DNA from: Actinomyces sp.
GTDB lineage: Bacteria; Actinomycetota; Actinomycetes; Actinomycetales; Actinomycetaceae
Reading direction: 5' to 3'
Assembly (NCBI RefSeq): GCF_030524025.1
Contig: NZ_JAUNHI010000007.1
Span: 1-64,000 of the forward strand
Length of the DNA stretch: 64,000 bases
Both the position numbers and the translations under genes were made by a program. The notes beneath the pieces are model-generated. The model did not search any database, was not told where the DNA came from, and saw only the letters and a program-made list of their open reading frames with translations. Every line of letters starts with the position of its first letter. Position 1 is the first letter of the stretch. Positions 8,358 through 17,201 of this stretch are shown piece after piece.

Positions 8358-9884
8358 ATGACCGGCCGGAGCAAGCAGCGCCAGACCGTCGTCCTGTTCG
8401 CCGCGGCGATGCTCGTCGCCGTCGGCGGGCTCATCTACGAGCTCATCCTGGGCACCGCTGCCTCCTACCTCATCGGCGACTCGGTCCTCAGCTTCAGCCT
8501 GGCCACGGGGCTGACCCTGTTCGGCATGGGGTTGGGCTCGCTGCTGGTGGTCCGTATCCGTCACGACCCCGCGGTCGTCTTCGCCGTCAACGAGATCCTG
8601 CTCGGGCTCGTGGGCGGCAACTCGGTCCTCCTCCTCTACGCGGCCTTCGGCCTGACCGATCTGCACTGGTGGGTCTTCGGGATCATCAGCCTGGTCATCG
8701 GCGTGCTCATCGGCTTGGAGATCCCGCTGCTGGTGCGGACCTTCCACCAGTTCGGACGGCGTTCATCGGTCGAGCTGATCAGCAAGGTCCTGGCCCTGGA
8801 CTACTTCGGCGCCCTGGTGGCCTCACTCGTCTTCCCCCTGGTCCTGCTACCCCAGCTCGGACTCATGCGCGGGGCCTACCTGGTGGGAGCCCTCAACGTC
8901 CTGGTCGCCATGATCGTGCTCCTCCAGGTGCGCACGCCCCGCAGGATCCTCTACGGAGGCTTCGCCGTGGCGTTGCTGCTGCTGGGCCTGTTCGCCGGGG
9001 CGAGCCACCTCGAGCGCAGCATCGAGACCCAGACCTACGGCGATCCGGTGGTCTACTACGAGCAGACCCAGTACCAGAAGATCGTCCTGACCAACTATGG
9101 CGATGACCTGCGGCTCTATCTCAACGGGCAGCTGCAGTTCTCCAGCCTGGACGAGGCCCGCTACCACGAGACCCTGGCGGCGGCGGCGATGACCTCGGTG
9201 ACTGATTGCGGGCAGGTCCTCATCCTCGGGGGCGGCGACGGCCTGCTCGCCCGGGAGGTCCTGCGCTACCCGGGGGTCGAAAGCGTCACCATCGTCGACA
9301 TCGACCCGCGGATGACCGAGCTCGCCCGCACCAACCCGCTGCTGACCGAGCACAACAAGGGCTCGCTGTCCGACCCGCGGGTCGAGGTGGTCAACGAGGA
9401 CGCCTTCAGCTACACCGCCGAGCCCGACCAGCAGGGCTACGATGTGGTCCTGGCCGACCTGGTCGACCCCTCGAACGAGCGGCTGGCCAAGCTCTACTCG
9501 GTGGAGTTCTACCGGCAGGTCGACGCCCTGTTGGCCGAGGACGGCGTCATGGTCACCCAGGCCACCTCCTCCTTCTTCTCCCCGAACGCCTTCTCGATGG
9601 TGGCCTCGACCGTGGCCGCGGGGCACCCGGACCGCCAGGTCTACCCCTTCAGCGTCAACGTCCCCTCCTTCGGGGAGTGGGGCTTCGTGCTGAGCACCGC
9701 CCGACCCCAGTCGGTGCTGTCCGGCGACCTGCCCCCAGGGCTGGTCTACCAGAGCGCCGAGCTCATGCGTTTCATCGTCCTGGAGCACCCGGCGGCGACC
9801 ACGGCGACCGAGCCCTCGACCCTGCTCCACCCCAGGATCGTGGCCACCTACAACGAGGACATGTCCCAGTGGAGGTACTACTGA
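8358..9884 (+). CDS. Membrane-anchored spermidine synthase-like protein
   Basis: Fusion of 508 residues: about seven hydrophobic helices (residues 10-220, beginning VLFAAAMLVAVGGLIYE) joined to a spermidine synthase domain (about 235-480). The cofactor motif is VLILGGGDGLLAREVL (about 288-303), followed by IVDIDPRM and by the catalytic-type Asp region VVLADLVDPSNE. Family knowledge: this fold transfers an aminopropyl group from decarboxylated AdoMet to an amine. The membrane part suggests an acceptor at the membrane or coupling to transport. GGGGGAGG precedes ATG 8358. It completes an operon with speD, DUF4178 and DUF350. Confidence 0.85.
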   Translation: MTGRSKQRQTVVLFAAAMLVAVGGLIYELILGTAASYLIGDSVLSFSLATGLTLFGMGLGSLLVVRIRHDPAVVFAVNEILLGLVGGNSVLLLYAAFGLTDLHWWVFGIISLVIGVLIGLEIPLLVRTFHQFGRRSSVELISKVLALDYFGALVASLVFPLVLLPQLGLMRGAYLVGALNVLVAMIVLLQVRTPRRILYGGFAVALLLLGLFAGASHLERSIETQTYGDPVVYYEQTQYQKIVLTNYGDDLRLYLNGQLQFSSLDEARYHETLAAAAMTSVTDCGQVLILGGGDGLLAREVLRYPGVESVTIVDIDPRMTELARTNPLLTEHNKGSLSDPRVEVVNEDAFSYTAEPDQQGYDVVLADLVDPSNERLAKLYSVEFYRQVDALLAEDGVMVTQATSSFFSPNAFSMVASTVAAGHPDRQVYPFSVNVPSFGEWGFVLSTARPQSVLSGDLPPGLVYQSAELMRFIVLEHPAATTATEPSTLLHPRIVATYNEDMSQWRYY

Positions 9885-10468
9885 GGATGGCTCAGGCAGG
9901 TCTGTGCCCCCGTGCGTCCCCAGGCGCGGGCCGCCGCCTCCTCGCCGTCGGCCAGGGGTCCCTGGGCCGAGCCACGAGGAAGCTCTTGCAGACGGCATCG
10001 GGGCGATGACCGGCGCGTTAGAGTCTTGGCGACGTCCTTGGCAGCGGAGCCGCTCAACCAGCCCCGTCCGGTGACAGTGTCGGCAGCCGCCACAGGCAGC
10101 CCCGCCGGGATGATGGTGGCCTCCAACCACTCGCGAATACCGGTGGAGGGTGTGGAGGGCGCCCCGGGAGAGACGGCCTGGGCCCGGCTCGCGGCGGTGG
10201 GCAGGCCCCGGCTGTGCGTGGGGGCGGCGAGCACCAGCAGCCCGAGAGCCGCCGGCAGCATGCCGGGGGCGTCGTCGGTGGAGGTGACGTGCACCGACAC
10301 CCCGGCGTCGGCCAGTCCGGCGGCGAGCGCGTGCGCGACGGCGCGAGTGCATCCGAAAAAAGACTCGACGACGACAAGCGCCCCGGTCGGTGTCCTGGGG
10401 TCTGAGGCCCCGGACTGCGGTGGGTCGGGGCGGGGGTTGTCTGTGCTCATGGCGCTGATGGCGCTCAT
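9878..10468 (-). CDS. Flavodoxin-like protein
   Basis: Flavodoxin-fold protein of about 190-196 residues. The N-terminal strand and phosphate loop [19 protein letters not shown] bind FMN phosphate in the family; [10 protein letters not shown] and REWLEATI follow, and the C-terminus [15 protein letters not shown] is family-typical, so the gene looks complete. Electron carrier or FMN-dependent function is inferred. The start is uncertain: ATG 10468 or ATG 10450, neither with a good ribosome site. It converges on and overlaps the end of the spermidine-synthase-like gene by seven bases, and starts against a gapA remnant. Confidence 0.68.
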   Translation of the reverse strand: MSAISAMSTDNPRPDPPQSGASDPRTPTGALVVVESFFGCTRAVAHALAAGLADAGVSVHVTSTDDAPGMLPAALGLLVLAAPTHSRGLPTAASRAQAVSPGAPSTPSTGIREWLEATIIPAGLPVAAADTVTGRGWLSGSAAKDVAKTLTRRSSPRCRLQELPRGSAQGPLADGEEAAARAWGRTGAQTCLSHPQ

Positions 10469-10487
10469 GGCCTCAAGGAAAGAGGCC

Positions 10488-10696
10488 CGAGACGGGGCCC
10501 TGCGCGTGGGCGACCGCGACATCACCGTCCCGTCCGAGCCCGACCCCGCGAGCATCCCGTGGGGTAGCGTCGGCGCCGACATCGTCATCGAGTCGACCGG
10601 CCGGTTCACCGACGCCGCTTCCGCCTCGGCACACCTGGCCGGGGGAGCGCCGCCGCCGAGTCGATCATCCCGACCTCCTCCGGGGCGGCGCGTGTC
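10488..10696 (+). pseudogene. gapA: Remnant of glyceraldehyde-3-phosphate dehydrogenase gene
   Basis: Two GAPDH-like segments remain in different frames. The first (10488-10649) reads [10 protein letters not shown], then [20 protein letters not shown] and AHLAGGA, equivalent to roughly residues 65-115 of GAPDH. The second (10658-10696) reads [12 protein letters not shown], matching the IIPTSTGAA block that normally lies after the catalytic cysteine. About 100 residues between them, including the catalytic Cys, are missing and the frame shifts. There is no start or full domain, so this is a decayed fragment. Confidence 0.72.
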
Positions 10697-10753
10697 AACG
10701 GCGGGCCCCTGGGCAAGACTGAGCGCTGCCTGGCTGCCGTCGTCGCCGCCGCG

Positions 10754-11313
10754 GTGCCCGCCCACCTGGACGTCATCGCCTGGGTCCTCATCGGCGGCTC
10801 CCTGCTCACCGCCGCCGTGCGGTTCCGGCGCACCGCCGTCGCCCTGAGCGGGGCGGGCGCCGACCCAGCCGCGGCCTCCTGTGGGGCGAGCATGCAGCTG
10901 CTGGAGAACCTGCTGACCGTGCCCGTCGAGGCCAGGGCGCCTGCGGGCGTCGACTGGCTGCTGGAAGGGGACCGCTCCTGGAGCCTGGCCGTCCCGTGGA
11001 CAGGTTGGGTCCTGACGGGGAGCGCCGTCTTCCTGGCCGTCGCCGTCGTTGGTCGTCCTCCTGGTCGCGGGCATCGGTGTGGCCGCCTCGGGCAAGACCG
11101 AGCTGCGGCGCCGTTGGACCACGTGGGCGATCATCATCCCGGTGGTCGGCATCCCGATCTGGGCCGCGCATGGCGGCCTCCACCGGCGTCGTGGCCCTCG
11201 CCCGCAAGCCGCTGGCACCGCTGGTGCGTCGGGACTACGAGGCCCACCTCCTGGCCACCGGGGTCGTCTACGGCGTGCTGCTGCGGCGGGTGGTGCGCCA
11301 CTGGGAGGACTGA
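10754..11313 (+). pseudogene. Frameshifted membrane-protein gene remnant
   Basis: Three consecutive pieces in three frames each look coding. The first (GTG 10754 to about 11045) has two hydrophobic helices, [17 protein letters not shown] and WVLTGSAVFLAVAVVG. The second (about 11049-11165) has VVLLVAGIGVAASGK then RRRWTTWAIIIPVVGIPIW. The third (about 11170-11313) ends LLRRVVRHWED and a stop. Two frameshifts are needed to join them. The Arg-rich segment before a TAWxIIxPVV helix faintly recalls actinobacterial CdsA-like cytidylyltransferases, but I cannot assign the family. Sequencing error is an alternative to decay, though the gapA remnant beside it favours decay. Confidence 0.5.
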
Positions 11314-11332
11314 CGGGCCCGCCGGCGGCGCC

Positions 11333-12247
11333 TCACAGCTCGGAGTCGGCCACCGCGAAGGTGTCGCAGGCCTGGACCGAGCCGGTGTTCATCCCCTCGG
11401 TGAACCAGCGCACCCGCTGCTCGGAGGAGCCGTGGGTCCAGGTGTCGGAGTCCACCGAGGCGCCCGAGCGCTCCTGGATGTGGTCGTCGCCCACGGCCTC
11501 GGCGGCGTCGATGGCGGTGGCGATCTCGGCCTGGGTCGGGGTGACGAGGAAGGGCGTCCCGGTCTCCGGGTCGGGTGTGGTCGAGGCGTAGTGCACCCAC
11601 AGGCCGGCGTAGCAGTCGGCCTGGAGCTCCAGGCGCACCGAGTCGGAGGTGGCGCCCGCCCCCGAGCGGTCGGCGGCGGCCATCGTGCCCAGCTGGTTCT
11701 GGATGTGGTGGCCGAACTCGTGGGCGACGATGTACTCCTCGGCCAGCGGGGTGTCGGTGGCGCCCAGGGAGGACTCCATGTCGGAGAAGAAACGCATATC
11801 GAGGTAGACCGTTGAGTCACCCGGGCAGTAGAAGGGGCCCACCGAGGACGACGCGGTGCCGCAGGCGGTCGACACCGAGGTGCCGTCCCACAGGTGGAAG
11901 TCCGGGGCGACGTAGGAGGTCCCCGCCTGGGCGGGCAGCTGGGCGCCCCACACCGCGTCGAGAGACTCGGCGGTGGCCGCCATCCGGCACTGGGTGTAAG
12001 TATTGGCCGCGTCCCCGTTGACCTCCTCGCCGGTGCCGCACACCGACATGTCGATGCTCGAGGTCCCGGCGGAGGAGGCCTGGTCCTGCCCGGAGACCAG
12101 TCCGGTCAGGTCCACGCCGGTGATCTGGCTGAGCATGACGACGGCCAGGACCACGAGGACCGAGCCCCCGCCGAGCACGGCCCCCCGGCGCCCGCCCCCG
12201 GTCGAGACGCGGTTGGGGTTGAACTTGATGTCGCGGTTGAAGCTCAT
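11333..12247 (-). CDS. YpfJ-family neutral zinc metallopeptidase
   Basis: Membrane-anchored zinc metallopeptidase of 304 residues. A short cytoplasmic start (MSFNRDIKFNPNRV) precedes one hydrophobic helix (about 22-42), a Ser/Ala-rich linker, and the exported domain with HEFGHHIQ (zinc ligands and catalytic Glu) and the third-ligand block ELQADCYAG. Four cysteines (in SVCGTG, TQCRM, TACGT, FYCPG) suggest disulfides outside the cell. Start ATG 12247 has GAGG upstream; an ATG 19 codons earlier lacks one. Substrate unknown. Convergent with the decayed region. Confidence 0.85.
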   Translation of the reverse strand: MSFNRDIKFNPNRVSTGGGRRGAVLGGGSVLVVLAVVMLSQITGVDLTGLVSGQDQASSAGTSSIDMSVCGTGEEVNGDAANTYTQCRMAATAESLDAVWGAQLPAQAGTSYVAPDFHLWDGTSVSTACGTASSSVGPFYCPGDSTVYLDMRFFSDMESSLGATDTPLAEEYIVAHEFGHHIQNQLGTMAAADRSGAGATSDSVRLELQADCYAGLWVHYASTTPDPETGTPFLVTPTQAEIATAIDAAEAVGDDHIQERSGASVDSDTWTHGSSEQRVRWFTEGMNTGSVQACDTFAVADSEL

Positions 12248-12428
12248 GGTGACCTCACGGTGGGGGACGGCTGCGTCGTCGGGGCGGGGCGGCGGCGCCC
12301 GCAAAGCGACGGCGCGACCAGGCTAGCGGGTGGGCCGGGCCCCGCGCTGCGCCGCCGGTGTACCGACGGCGTGCTCGTCGGGCCGGGAGGGCCGGTCCTA
12401 TCCCGCGTGGCGCGAGTACCCTAAGTGT

Positions 12429-13478
12429 GTGCTCTACGACCTGCTGTACAGAACCGTCCTGACCCGCATCGACCCGGAAGTCATCCACGACGTGTGCCTG
12501 GACGCGATCGACGTCACCAGCAGGGTGCCCTTCCTGCGCGACGTCGTGCGCCAGGCCTGGGGCAGGCGCCCGGTCTTCCCGGTGCCCAGCGCCAACCAGG
12601 GGGGACCCCTGGCCCGGCCGGTGCCCGGCATCCTGGGCCTGGCCGCGGGGATGGACAAGGAGGGGCAGGCCGTTGAGGGCCTGGACATGCTGGGCTTCGG
12701 TTTCATCGAGGTGGGCACGGTCACCGCCCGGCCCCAGCCCGGCAACGACAGGCCCCGCCTGTGGCGCTACCCGCAGATGCGTGCGGTGCGCAACCGGATG
12801 GGCTTCAACAACTCCGGTGCCGACGAGGCGGCCAGGAGGCTGCGGGAGCTGCGCTCGACCAGGCGGGGGCGGTCGATCGTCGTGGGCGCCAACATCGGCA
12901 AGACCAAGGCGACACCGCTGGAGCACGCCGTCGAGGACTACCGGTACTCGGCGGCCGCGCTGGCCCGGTGGGTGGACTACCTCGTCGTCAACGTCTCGAG
13001 CCCCAACACCCCCGGGCTGCGCGAGCTGCAGCACGTCGAGTCGCTGCGCCCCATCCTCCAGGCCGTCCGCGAGGCCGCGGACGGCGCCGCGGGCCGTCAC
13101 GTGCCCCTCCTGGTCAAGATCGCCCCGGACCTGGCCGACGCGGACATCGATGCCGTGGCGGACCTCGTCACCGGCATGGGACTGGACGGTGTCGTGGCCA
13201 CGAACACGACCATCGACCACGACCTGGGTGAGGGCGGGCTGTCGGGCTCCCCGTTGCTGCCGCGCTCCCTGGAGGTCGTGCGCCGCCTGCGCTCCCGCCT
13301 CGGGGAGGGGCCCACCATCATCGGGGTGGGCGGCATCTCCTCGATCATGGACGCCGAGCTCATGCTCGACGCGGGGGCCGACCTGCTTGAGGCCTATACC
13401 GCATTCATCTACAACGGCCCCGCGTGGCCCGGGCGCATCAACCGCGCCCTGGCCACGACCCGTCGCGCCCGCGCGTGA
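12429..13478 (+). CDS. pyrD: Dihydroorotate dehydrogenase (quinone), class 2
   Basis: Membrane-associated PyrD of 349 residues that oxidises dihydroorotate to orotate using quinone in pyrimidine synthesis. Class 2 marks are the N-terminal helical extension ([18 protein letters not shown]), FMN-site blocks AAGMDKEG and [11 protein letters not shown], catalytic Ser in [11 protein letters not shown], and GVGGISS near the end. GTG 12429 lies six bases after a TACCCT -10 box (12417-12422), so translation probably starts on a leaderless transcript; the frame is open upstream without a ribosome site. Its stop overlaps the following MFS gene by GTGA. Confidence 0.96.
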   Translation: MLYDLLYRTVLTRIDPEVIHDVCLDAIDVTSRVPFLRDVVRQAWGRRPVFPVPSANQGGPLARPVPGILGLAAGMDKEGQAVEGLDMLGFGFIEVGTVTARPQPGNDRPRLWRYPQMRAVRNRMGFNNSGADEAARRLRELRSTRRGRSIVVGANIGKTKATPLEHAVEDYRYSAAALARWVDYLVVNVSSPNTPGLRELQHVESLRPILQAVREAADGAAGRHVPLLVKIAPDLADADIDAVADLVTGMGLDGVVATNTTIDHDLGEGGLSGSPLLPRSLEVVRRLRSRLGEGPTIIGVGGISSIMDAELMLDAGADLLEAYTAFIYNGPAWPGRINRALATTRRARA

Positions 13479-14797
13479 GCGCCGGACGGGCCGCGCGCGA
13501 GGACGGGGAGGAGCGCTCCGGTTCGGCGGCAGGCAGCGGGCGTGGTGCCCGGTGGTCGGTGCCGGTCCTGGCCGTCGGCATCGTGCTCGTCGCCCTCATC
13601 CTGCGTCCCGGCGCCACGAGCACCGGACCGGTCCTGGAGGAGATCCGTTCCGGCCTGGGCCTGGGATCGACCGGGGCGGCCCTTCTCGCGTCACTGCCCG
13701 GGGCGTGCTTCGCCGTGGCAGGTGCGGTGGCAGCGCGCCTGGGCCACCGGATGGGGGCCGCCGGCGGGCTCGTCATCGGCGGCGTGCTGGCGGGTGCGGG
13801 TATGACGGCGCGGGCCGTGACCGGTTCAGGCTCCTGGTTCCTGGCGCTCAGCGCCCTGGCGCTGGTGGGCGCGGGCCTGGGCAACGTCCTGCTGCCCATG
13901 GCCATCAAGGAACGCTTCCCGACCAACCCGGGGGCGTGGACGGCGGTGTACGTCACCGTCCTGTCGGTCGGGGCGGTCCTGCCCCAGCTGCTCGCTCCGA
14001 CCGTGATCGAGGCGGGCGGCTCGTGGAGGACGACACTGGCGGTGTGGGGCCCGGTGGGAATTCTGGCGGCCGTGCCGTGGCTGGTCCTGGCCCTGGTGCG
14101 CCGGCGGGCCGCGTTGCTGGCAGGCCCACGGGCGCGCCGGCGGCCTGCTGAGGACCGGGACCGCACGCCGTCGCCGCCGGAGGGCGGGGCGGCCCGGACC
14201 ATCGGCCTGCGGGAGATCGCGAGAAGCCCTCGGGCGCGGGCGATGGCCCTGTTCTTCGGTTTGCAGTCGATGCAGGCCTACGTCATTTTCGGCTGGTTCG
14301 CCCAGATCCTGCGCGACGCCGGCTTGGGCCTGGCCACCGCCTCCCACCTGCTGGCGGCCTTCAGTGCCTGGGGCCTGCTGGGCGGACTCATCATCCCGGC
14401 GCTCGTCGCCCGCTCACGGCACCTGCGCGCCTGGGTGGTGTTGTTCGCCGGGCTGCTGGTGCTCGGTTTCGGCGGGCTGCTCCTGGCGCCCCGGACGGTC
14501 AGCTGGCTGTGGCCCTGCGCGCTGGGGATCTCCGGCTTCTGCTTCCAGGTGGCGCTGGTCCTGGTCACCGCGCGTACCCGCGACTACCGGGTGACGGCGG
14601 CGCTGTCGGGCTTCACCCAGGCGATCGGCTACACCCTGGCCAGTGCCGGGCCCTTCGTCGTCGGCTGGGTCCACGCGCTCAGCGGCGGGTGGACCGTGCC
14701 CCTCGTCCTGCTCATCGCCTCGGCCGTGCCCATGGGGTGGGCCGGTTGGCACGCCTGCGCGCCGGGCATGGTCGACGACGAGCTGCCCGCCCGCTGA
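13475..14797 (+). CDS. MFS transporter, CynX/NimT-like
   Basis: Major facilitator protein of 440 residues with a polar N-terminus (about 30 residues) and about 12 hydrophobic helices, starting VPVLAVGIVLVALILRPGAT. The loop between helices 2 and 3 (RLGHRMGA) and the layout resemble the cyanate/2-nitroimidazole (CynX/NimT) branch, in which PG(A)TS(T)GPVLEEI is usual after helix 1. Substrate cannot be told. It is coupled to pyrD through GTGA overlap at 13475, but a functional link is not evident. Confidence 0.82.
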   Translation: MSAGRAAREDGEERSGSAAGSGRGARWSVPVLAVGIVLVALILRPGATSTGPVLEEIRSGLGLGSTGAALLASLPGACFAVAGAVAARLGHRMGAAGGLVIGGVLAGAGMTARAVTGSGSWFLALSALALVGAGLGNVLLPMAIKERFPTNPGAWTAVYVTVLSVGAVLPQLLAPTVIEAGGSWRTTLAVWGPVGILAAVPWLVLALVRRRAALLAGPRARRRPAEDRDRTPSPPEGGAARTIGLREIARSPRARAMALFFGLQSMQAYVIFGWFAQILRDAGLGLATASHLLAAFSAWGLLGGLIIPALVARSRHLRAWVVLFAGLLVLGFGGLLLAPRTVSWLWPCALGISGFCFQVALVLVTARTRDYRVTAALSGFTQAIGYTLASAGPFVVGWVHALSGGWTVPLVLLIASAVPMGWAGWHACAPGMVDDELPAR

Positions 14798-14856
14798 CTT
14801 CACTGGCCGGGGAGCCGGTGGGCCTCATGAGGCGGGGCCCGGCGCGCAGGCTCCGG

Positions 14857-15864
14857 TCAGGCGGGGCGCTTGTCGGGGGAGCGGGTCAGGGCGGGGTCGC
14901 GCTGGACGACGTCGCCCAGTGCCGTGTCGACGGCGGACATGACCTCGTCGTCGAGGACGACCCCCGAGGCCTTGACGTTCTCGACCAGCTGCTCGGGCCG
15001 GGAGGCCCCGATGATCGCCGCGGAGACGAAGTCGTGCTGGAGGACCCAGGCCAGGGCGAGCTGCGCCATGGTCAGCCCGGCCCCCTCCGCCATCGGCCGG
15101 AGACGCTGGACGGCGGTGAGCACGTCCTGGCGCATCCAGGCCTCGATCATCTGCTTGCCGCCCTTGGCGTCGGTGGCCCGCGAGCCGGCGGGCGGCTCCT
15201 GCCCGGGCAGGTACTTGCCGGTCAGCACCCCCTCGGCCATCGGGGACCACACGATCTGACCGAGTCCCAGCGCCGTGGAGGTCGGCACGACCTTGTCCTC
15301 GATGACCCGGTACAGCGCCGAGTACTGCGGCTGGTTGGACACGAGGCGGAAGCCCATCTGGGAGGCCAGCGACTGGCCGGCGTCGATCTGCTCGGCGGTC
15401 CACTCCGATACGCCGATGTACAGCGCCTTGCCGGAGCGCACGACGTCGGCGAAGGCCTGCATCGTCTCCTCCAGCGGAGTGGCGTAGTCGTAGCGGTGTG
15501 CCTGGTAGAGGTCGACGTAGTCCATGCCCAGGCGTCGCAGGGAGCCGTTGATGCCCTCCATGATGTGTTTGCGCGACAGCCCCACGTCGTTGGGCCCCTG
15601 GGGGCCGACAGGCCAGTAGACCTTGGTGAAGACCTCGAGGGACTCACGGCGCTGGCCCCGCAGTGCCGCGCCGAGCACCTCCTCGGCCACCGTGTTGGCG
15701 TAGACGTCGGCGGTGTCGAAGCTCGTGATGCCCAGGTCGAGGGCGGTGTGCACGCAGGCGACAGCCGTGTCGGCCTCGACCTGTGAGCCGTGGGTGAGCC
15801 AGTTGCCGTAGGTGATCTCGGTGACCTTGAGCCCCGAGCTGCCCAGATGACGGTATGCGACCAT
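14857..15864 (-). CDS. Aldo/keto reductase of the Kv-beta-like family
   Basis: NADPH-dependent oxidoreductase of 335 residues. The TIM-barrel AKR catalytic set is visible: Asp and Tyr in FDTADVYAN, Lys in EVFTKVYWPVG, and His in DLYQAHRYD. The phosphate-binding end is AIIGASRPEQLVENV. The best relatives by pattern are voltage-gated K-channel beta-subunit-like AKRs (SRKHIMEGINGSLRRLGMDY). Start ATG 15864 lies seven bases behind a TAGGCT -10 box on the minus strand, with no ribosome site, so it is likely leaderless; the open frame upstream runs through a repeat array and is not coding. Confidence 0.92.
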   Translation of the reverse strand: MVAYRHLGSSGLKVTEITYGNWLTHGSQVEADTAVACVHTALDLGITSFDTADVYANTVAEEVLGAALRGQRRESLEVFTKVYWPVGPQGPNDVGLSRKHIMEGINGSLRRLGMDYVDLYQAHRYDYATPLEETMQAFADVVRSGKALYIGVSEWTAEQIDAGQSLASQMGFRLVSNQPQYSALYRVIEDKVVPTSTALGLGQIVWSPMAEGVLTGKYLPGQEPPAGSRATDAKGGKQMIEAWMRQDVLTAVQRLRPMAEGAGLTMAQLALAWVLQHDFVSAAIIGASRPEQLVENVKASGVVLDDEVMSAVDTALGDVVQRDPALTRSPDKRPA

Positions 15865-15954
15865 GGCCCCCAGCCTAGATGAACCGACGAGCGGGCGGGT
15901 CACGGGCCGAGCCCACCAGTGCGGTGCCGGCGGCACCGGAGTCACCCCCTCCGC

Positions 15955-16000
15955 GAGATCGGGACATATGACACCTCGAGATCGGTACATATGACACGGC
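15955..16000 (+). repeat. 23-bp repeat array A (two units, forward)
   Basis: Two head-to-tail 23-bp units (15955-15977 and 15978-16000). The core of unit one is GATCGGGACATATGACACC; unit two differs by GGTACATATG and ends CACGGC, the ending seen at the terminal unit of other arrays. It lies upstream of the aldo/keto reductase start. With array B it forms a 46-bp inverted repeat (44 of 46 bases pair). Confidence 0.9.
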
Positions 16001-16361
16001 CGGGCGCCGGCCCGCCGGTCAGGTCCCTGGTTCTGGTGTGGACAGCGGCTGTCTGTGAGGACCACCATTGGCGGTCCTCACGCGATCCCGGTGGGGAAGA
16101 AACCGCGTGATTCTGCTGCTTGTCGTCGTCGGACGAGCGGTGGGGCCGGGTGCCTGGTCCGGCAGCGCCTGGGCACGGCCACCGGCCTGGGGGGCGTGCT
16201 CGTCGTGGCCGGTGAGTGCCGGCTGGCCGACGGCGATGAAGACCGCCTGCTCGTGCTCGACCTCGAGGGCTGTGCGAGCAAGTCAAGGCCACCCAGCCCC
16301 ACACTGCCCCCGGAGCCCCGACCCGCCACACAGCACCCACCCCACAACGGCCCTGCACCCC
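16001..16361. other. Non-coding segment between inverted repeat arrays
   Basis: No convincing gene is seen in these 361 bases; open frames here are short, lack ribosome sites and run into the repeats. A near-perfect 27-bp palindrome lies at 16055-16081: arms GTGAGGACC (16055-16063) and GGTCCTCAC (16073-16081), with CC/GG pairing again around a central ATT. A possible decayed coding scrap in the forward frame (reading GGVLVVAGECRLADGDED, about 16185-16245) could not be assigned. Confidence 0.6.
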
Positions 16362-16430
16362 GCCGTGTCATATCTCCCGATCTCGAGGTGTCATATGTCC
16401 CGATCTCGAGGTGTCATATGTCCCGATCTC
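16362..16430 (-). repeat. 23-bp repeat array B (three units, reverse)
   Basis: Three head-to-tail units in reverse orientation: 16362-16384 (terminal type, begins GCCGTGTCATATC), 16385-16407 and 16408-16430 (identical to each other). The first 46 bases are the reverse complement of array A with two mismatches. It lies downstream of the DUF3043 gene stop at 16553, with no gene in 16431-16552; that gap has a 13-bp palindrome GAATCA-G-TGATTC at 16498-16510. Confidence 0.9.
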
Positions 16431-16552
16431 GGTGAGGGGGAGGATTCTGGAGTCGTGACGTCGGCCCCGGGCCCGACTCACCTAGCAGACCCGCTTGGAA
16501 TCAGTGATTCAGCGCCACGCCCGTTGACCTCGTACGCTCCGAGACCCGCCTC

Positions 16553-17161
16553 TCAGGAGGGGTACTGGCGGCGGCGGACCTGCGGGCTGGGACGACGCAG
16601 GCGGCGCAGGTTGAAGCAGCGGCTGAAGACATACCAGAACAGCACGCCCTGGCCCTTGACCTCCTCGACCCCGAACTTCGCGTACAGCCTGCGGCGCACG
16701 AGCCACCAGCACACGACCGCGTCGATGATGGCCAGGAAGAAGACGGCGTAGAGCCCCAGCAGGAGCATGAGACTGAGCTCGGAGGAGGAGCCGCTGGCCG
16801 AGGAGAAACCGAAGACGATGATCATGAGCACGATGCTCAGCGGCAGGAACAGCTCGCCCAGGGAGTAGCGCGCGTCGACGTAGTCGCGGACATAGCGCTT
16901 GACCGGGCCCTTGTCCCTGGGGGGCAGGTAGCGCTCGTTGCCGGTGCGCATCGCCTCGTCCTGGAGCCGCCAGGCCTCGTCCCGTCGGGCGCGGGCCTCG
17001 GCCTTGGCCGCCTTGCGGTCGGTGGGCACCACCGGATGCAGGCGCCGCGCCTCGGCCTCCTTGCGCTTGGGGGTGGCGCGGCCCTTGCCGCCGACCTTGA
17101 CGGGGGACTCGGGTTCCGGTGCCTCCTGGGCGGCGGCGTCGCGCTTCTTGAACAGCTTCAC
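16553..17161 (-). CDS. DUF3043 membrane protein
   Basis: Actinobacteria-specific protein of 202 residues. The N-terminal half is highly charged and contains the family blocks GKGRATPKRKEAEA and PTDRKAAKAEARARRDEAWR; LPPRDKGPVKRYVRDYVDAR precedes two hydrophobic helices (about 108-126 and 135-158). The C-terminus is basic. Function unknown. GTG 17161 lies seven bases after a minus-strand TACCCT box (17174-17169), pointing to leaderless expression from a promoter back-to-back with the M20 peptidase gene. Confidence 0.87.
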   Translation of the reverse strand: MKLFKKRDAAAQEAPEPESPVKVGGKGRATPKRKEAEARRLHPVVPTDRKAAKAEARARRDEAWRLQDEAMRTGNERYLPPRDKGPVKRYVRDYVDARYSLGELFLPLSIVLMIIVFGFSSASGSSSELSLMLLLGLYAVFFLAIIDAVVCWWLVRRRLYAKFGVEEVKGQGVLFWYVFSRCFNLRRLRRPSPQVRRRQYPS

Positions 17162-17168
17162 GGGTGAC

Positions 17169-17195
17169 AGGGTAGCGGCTCGGAAGGGCTACCCT
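17169..17195. promoter_or_regulatory. Back-to-back leaderless promoters
   Basis: An 8-bp inverted repeat AGGGTAGC (17169-17176) / GCTACCCT (17188-17195) contains the -10 box TACCCT of each divergent gene. The rightward box is six bases from ATG 17202 and the leftward one is seven bases from GTG 17161. Only 40 bases separate the two start codons, so the two promoters must share DNA. Confidence 0.55.
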
Positions 17196-17201
17196 CTGTC
17201 C

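Noticed and set aside
15955-16430. CRISPR array from short repeats
   Set aside because: Units are directly contiguous with no spacers, only two or three copies, both orientations, and no cas genes; not a CRISPR.
16068-16751. Forward frame across repeat array B
   Set aside because: Translation is dominated by the repeats and runs antisense into DUF3043; no ribosome site or domain.
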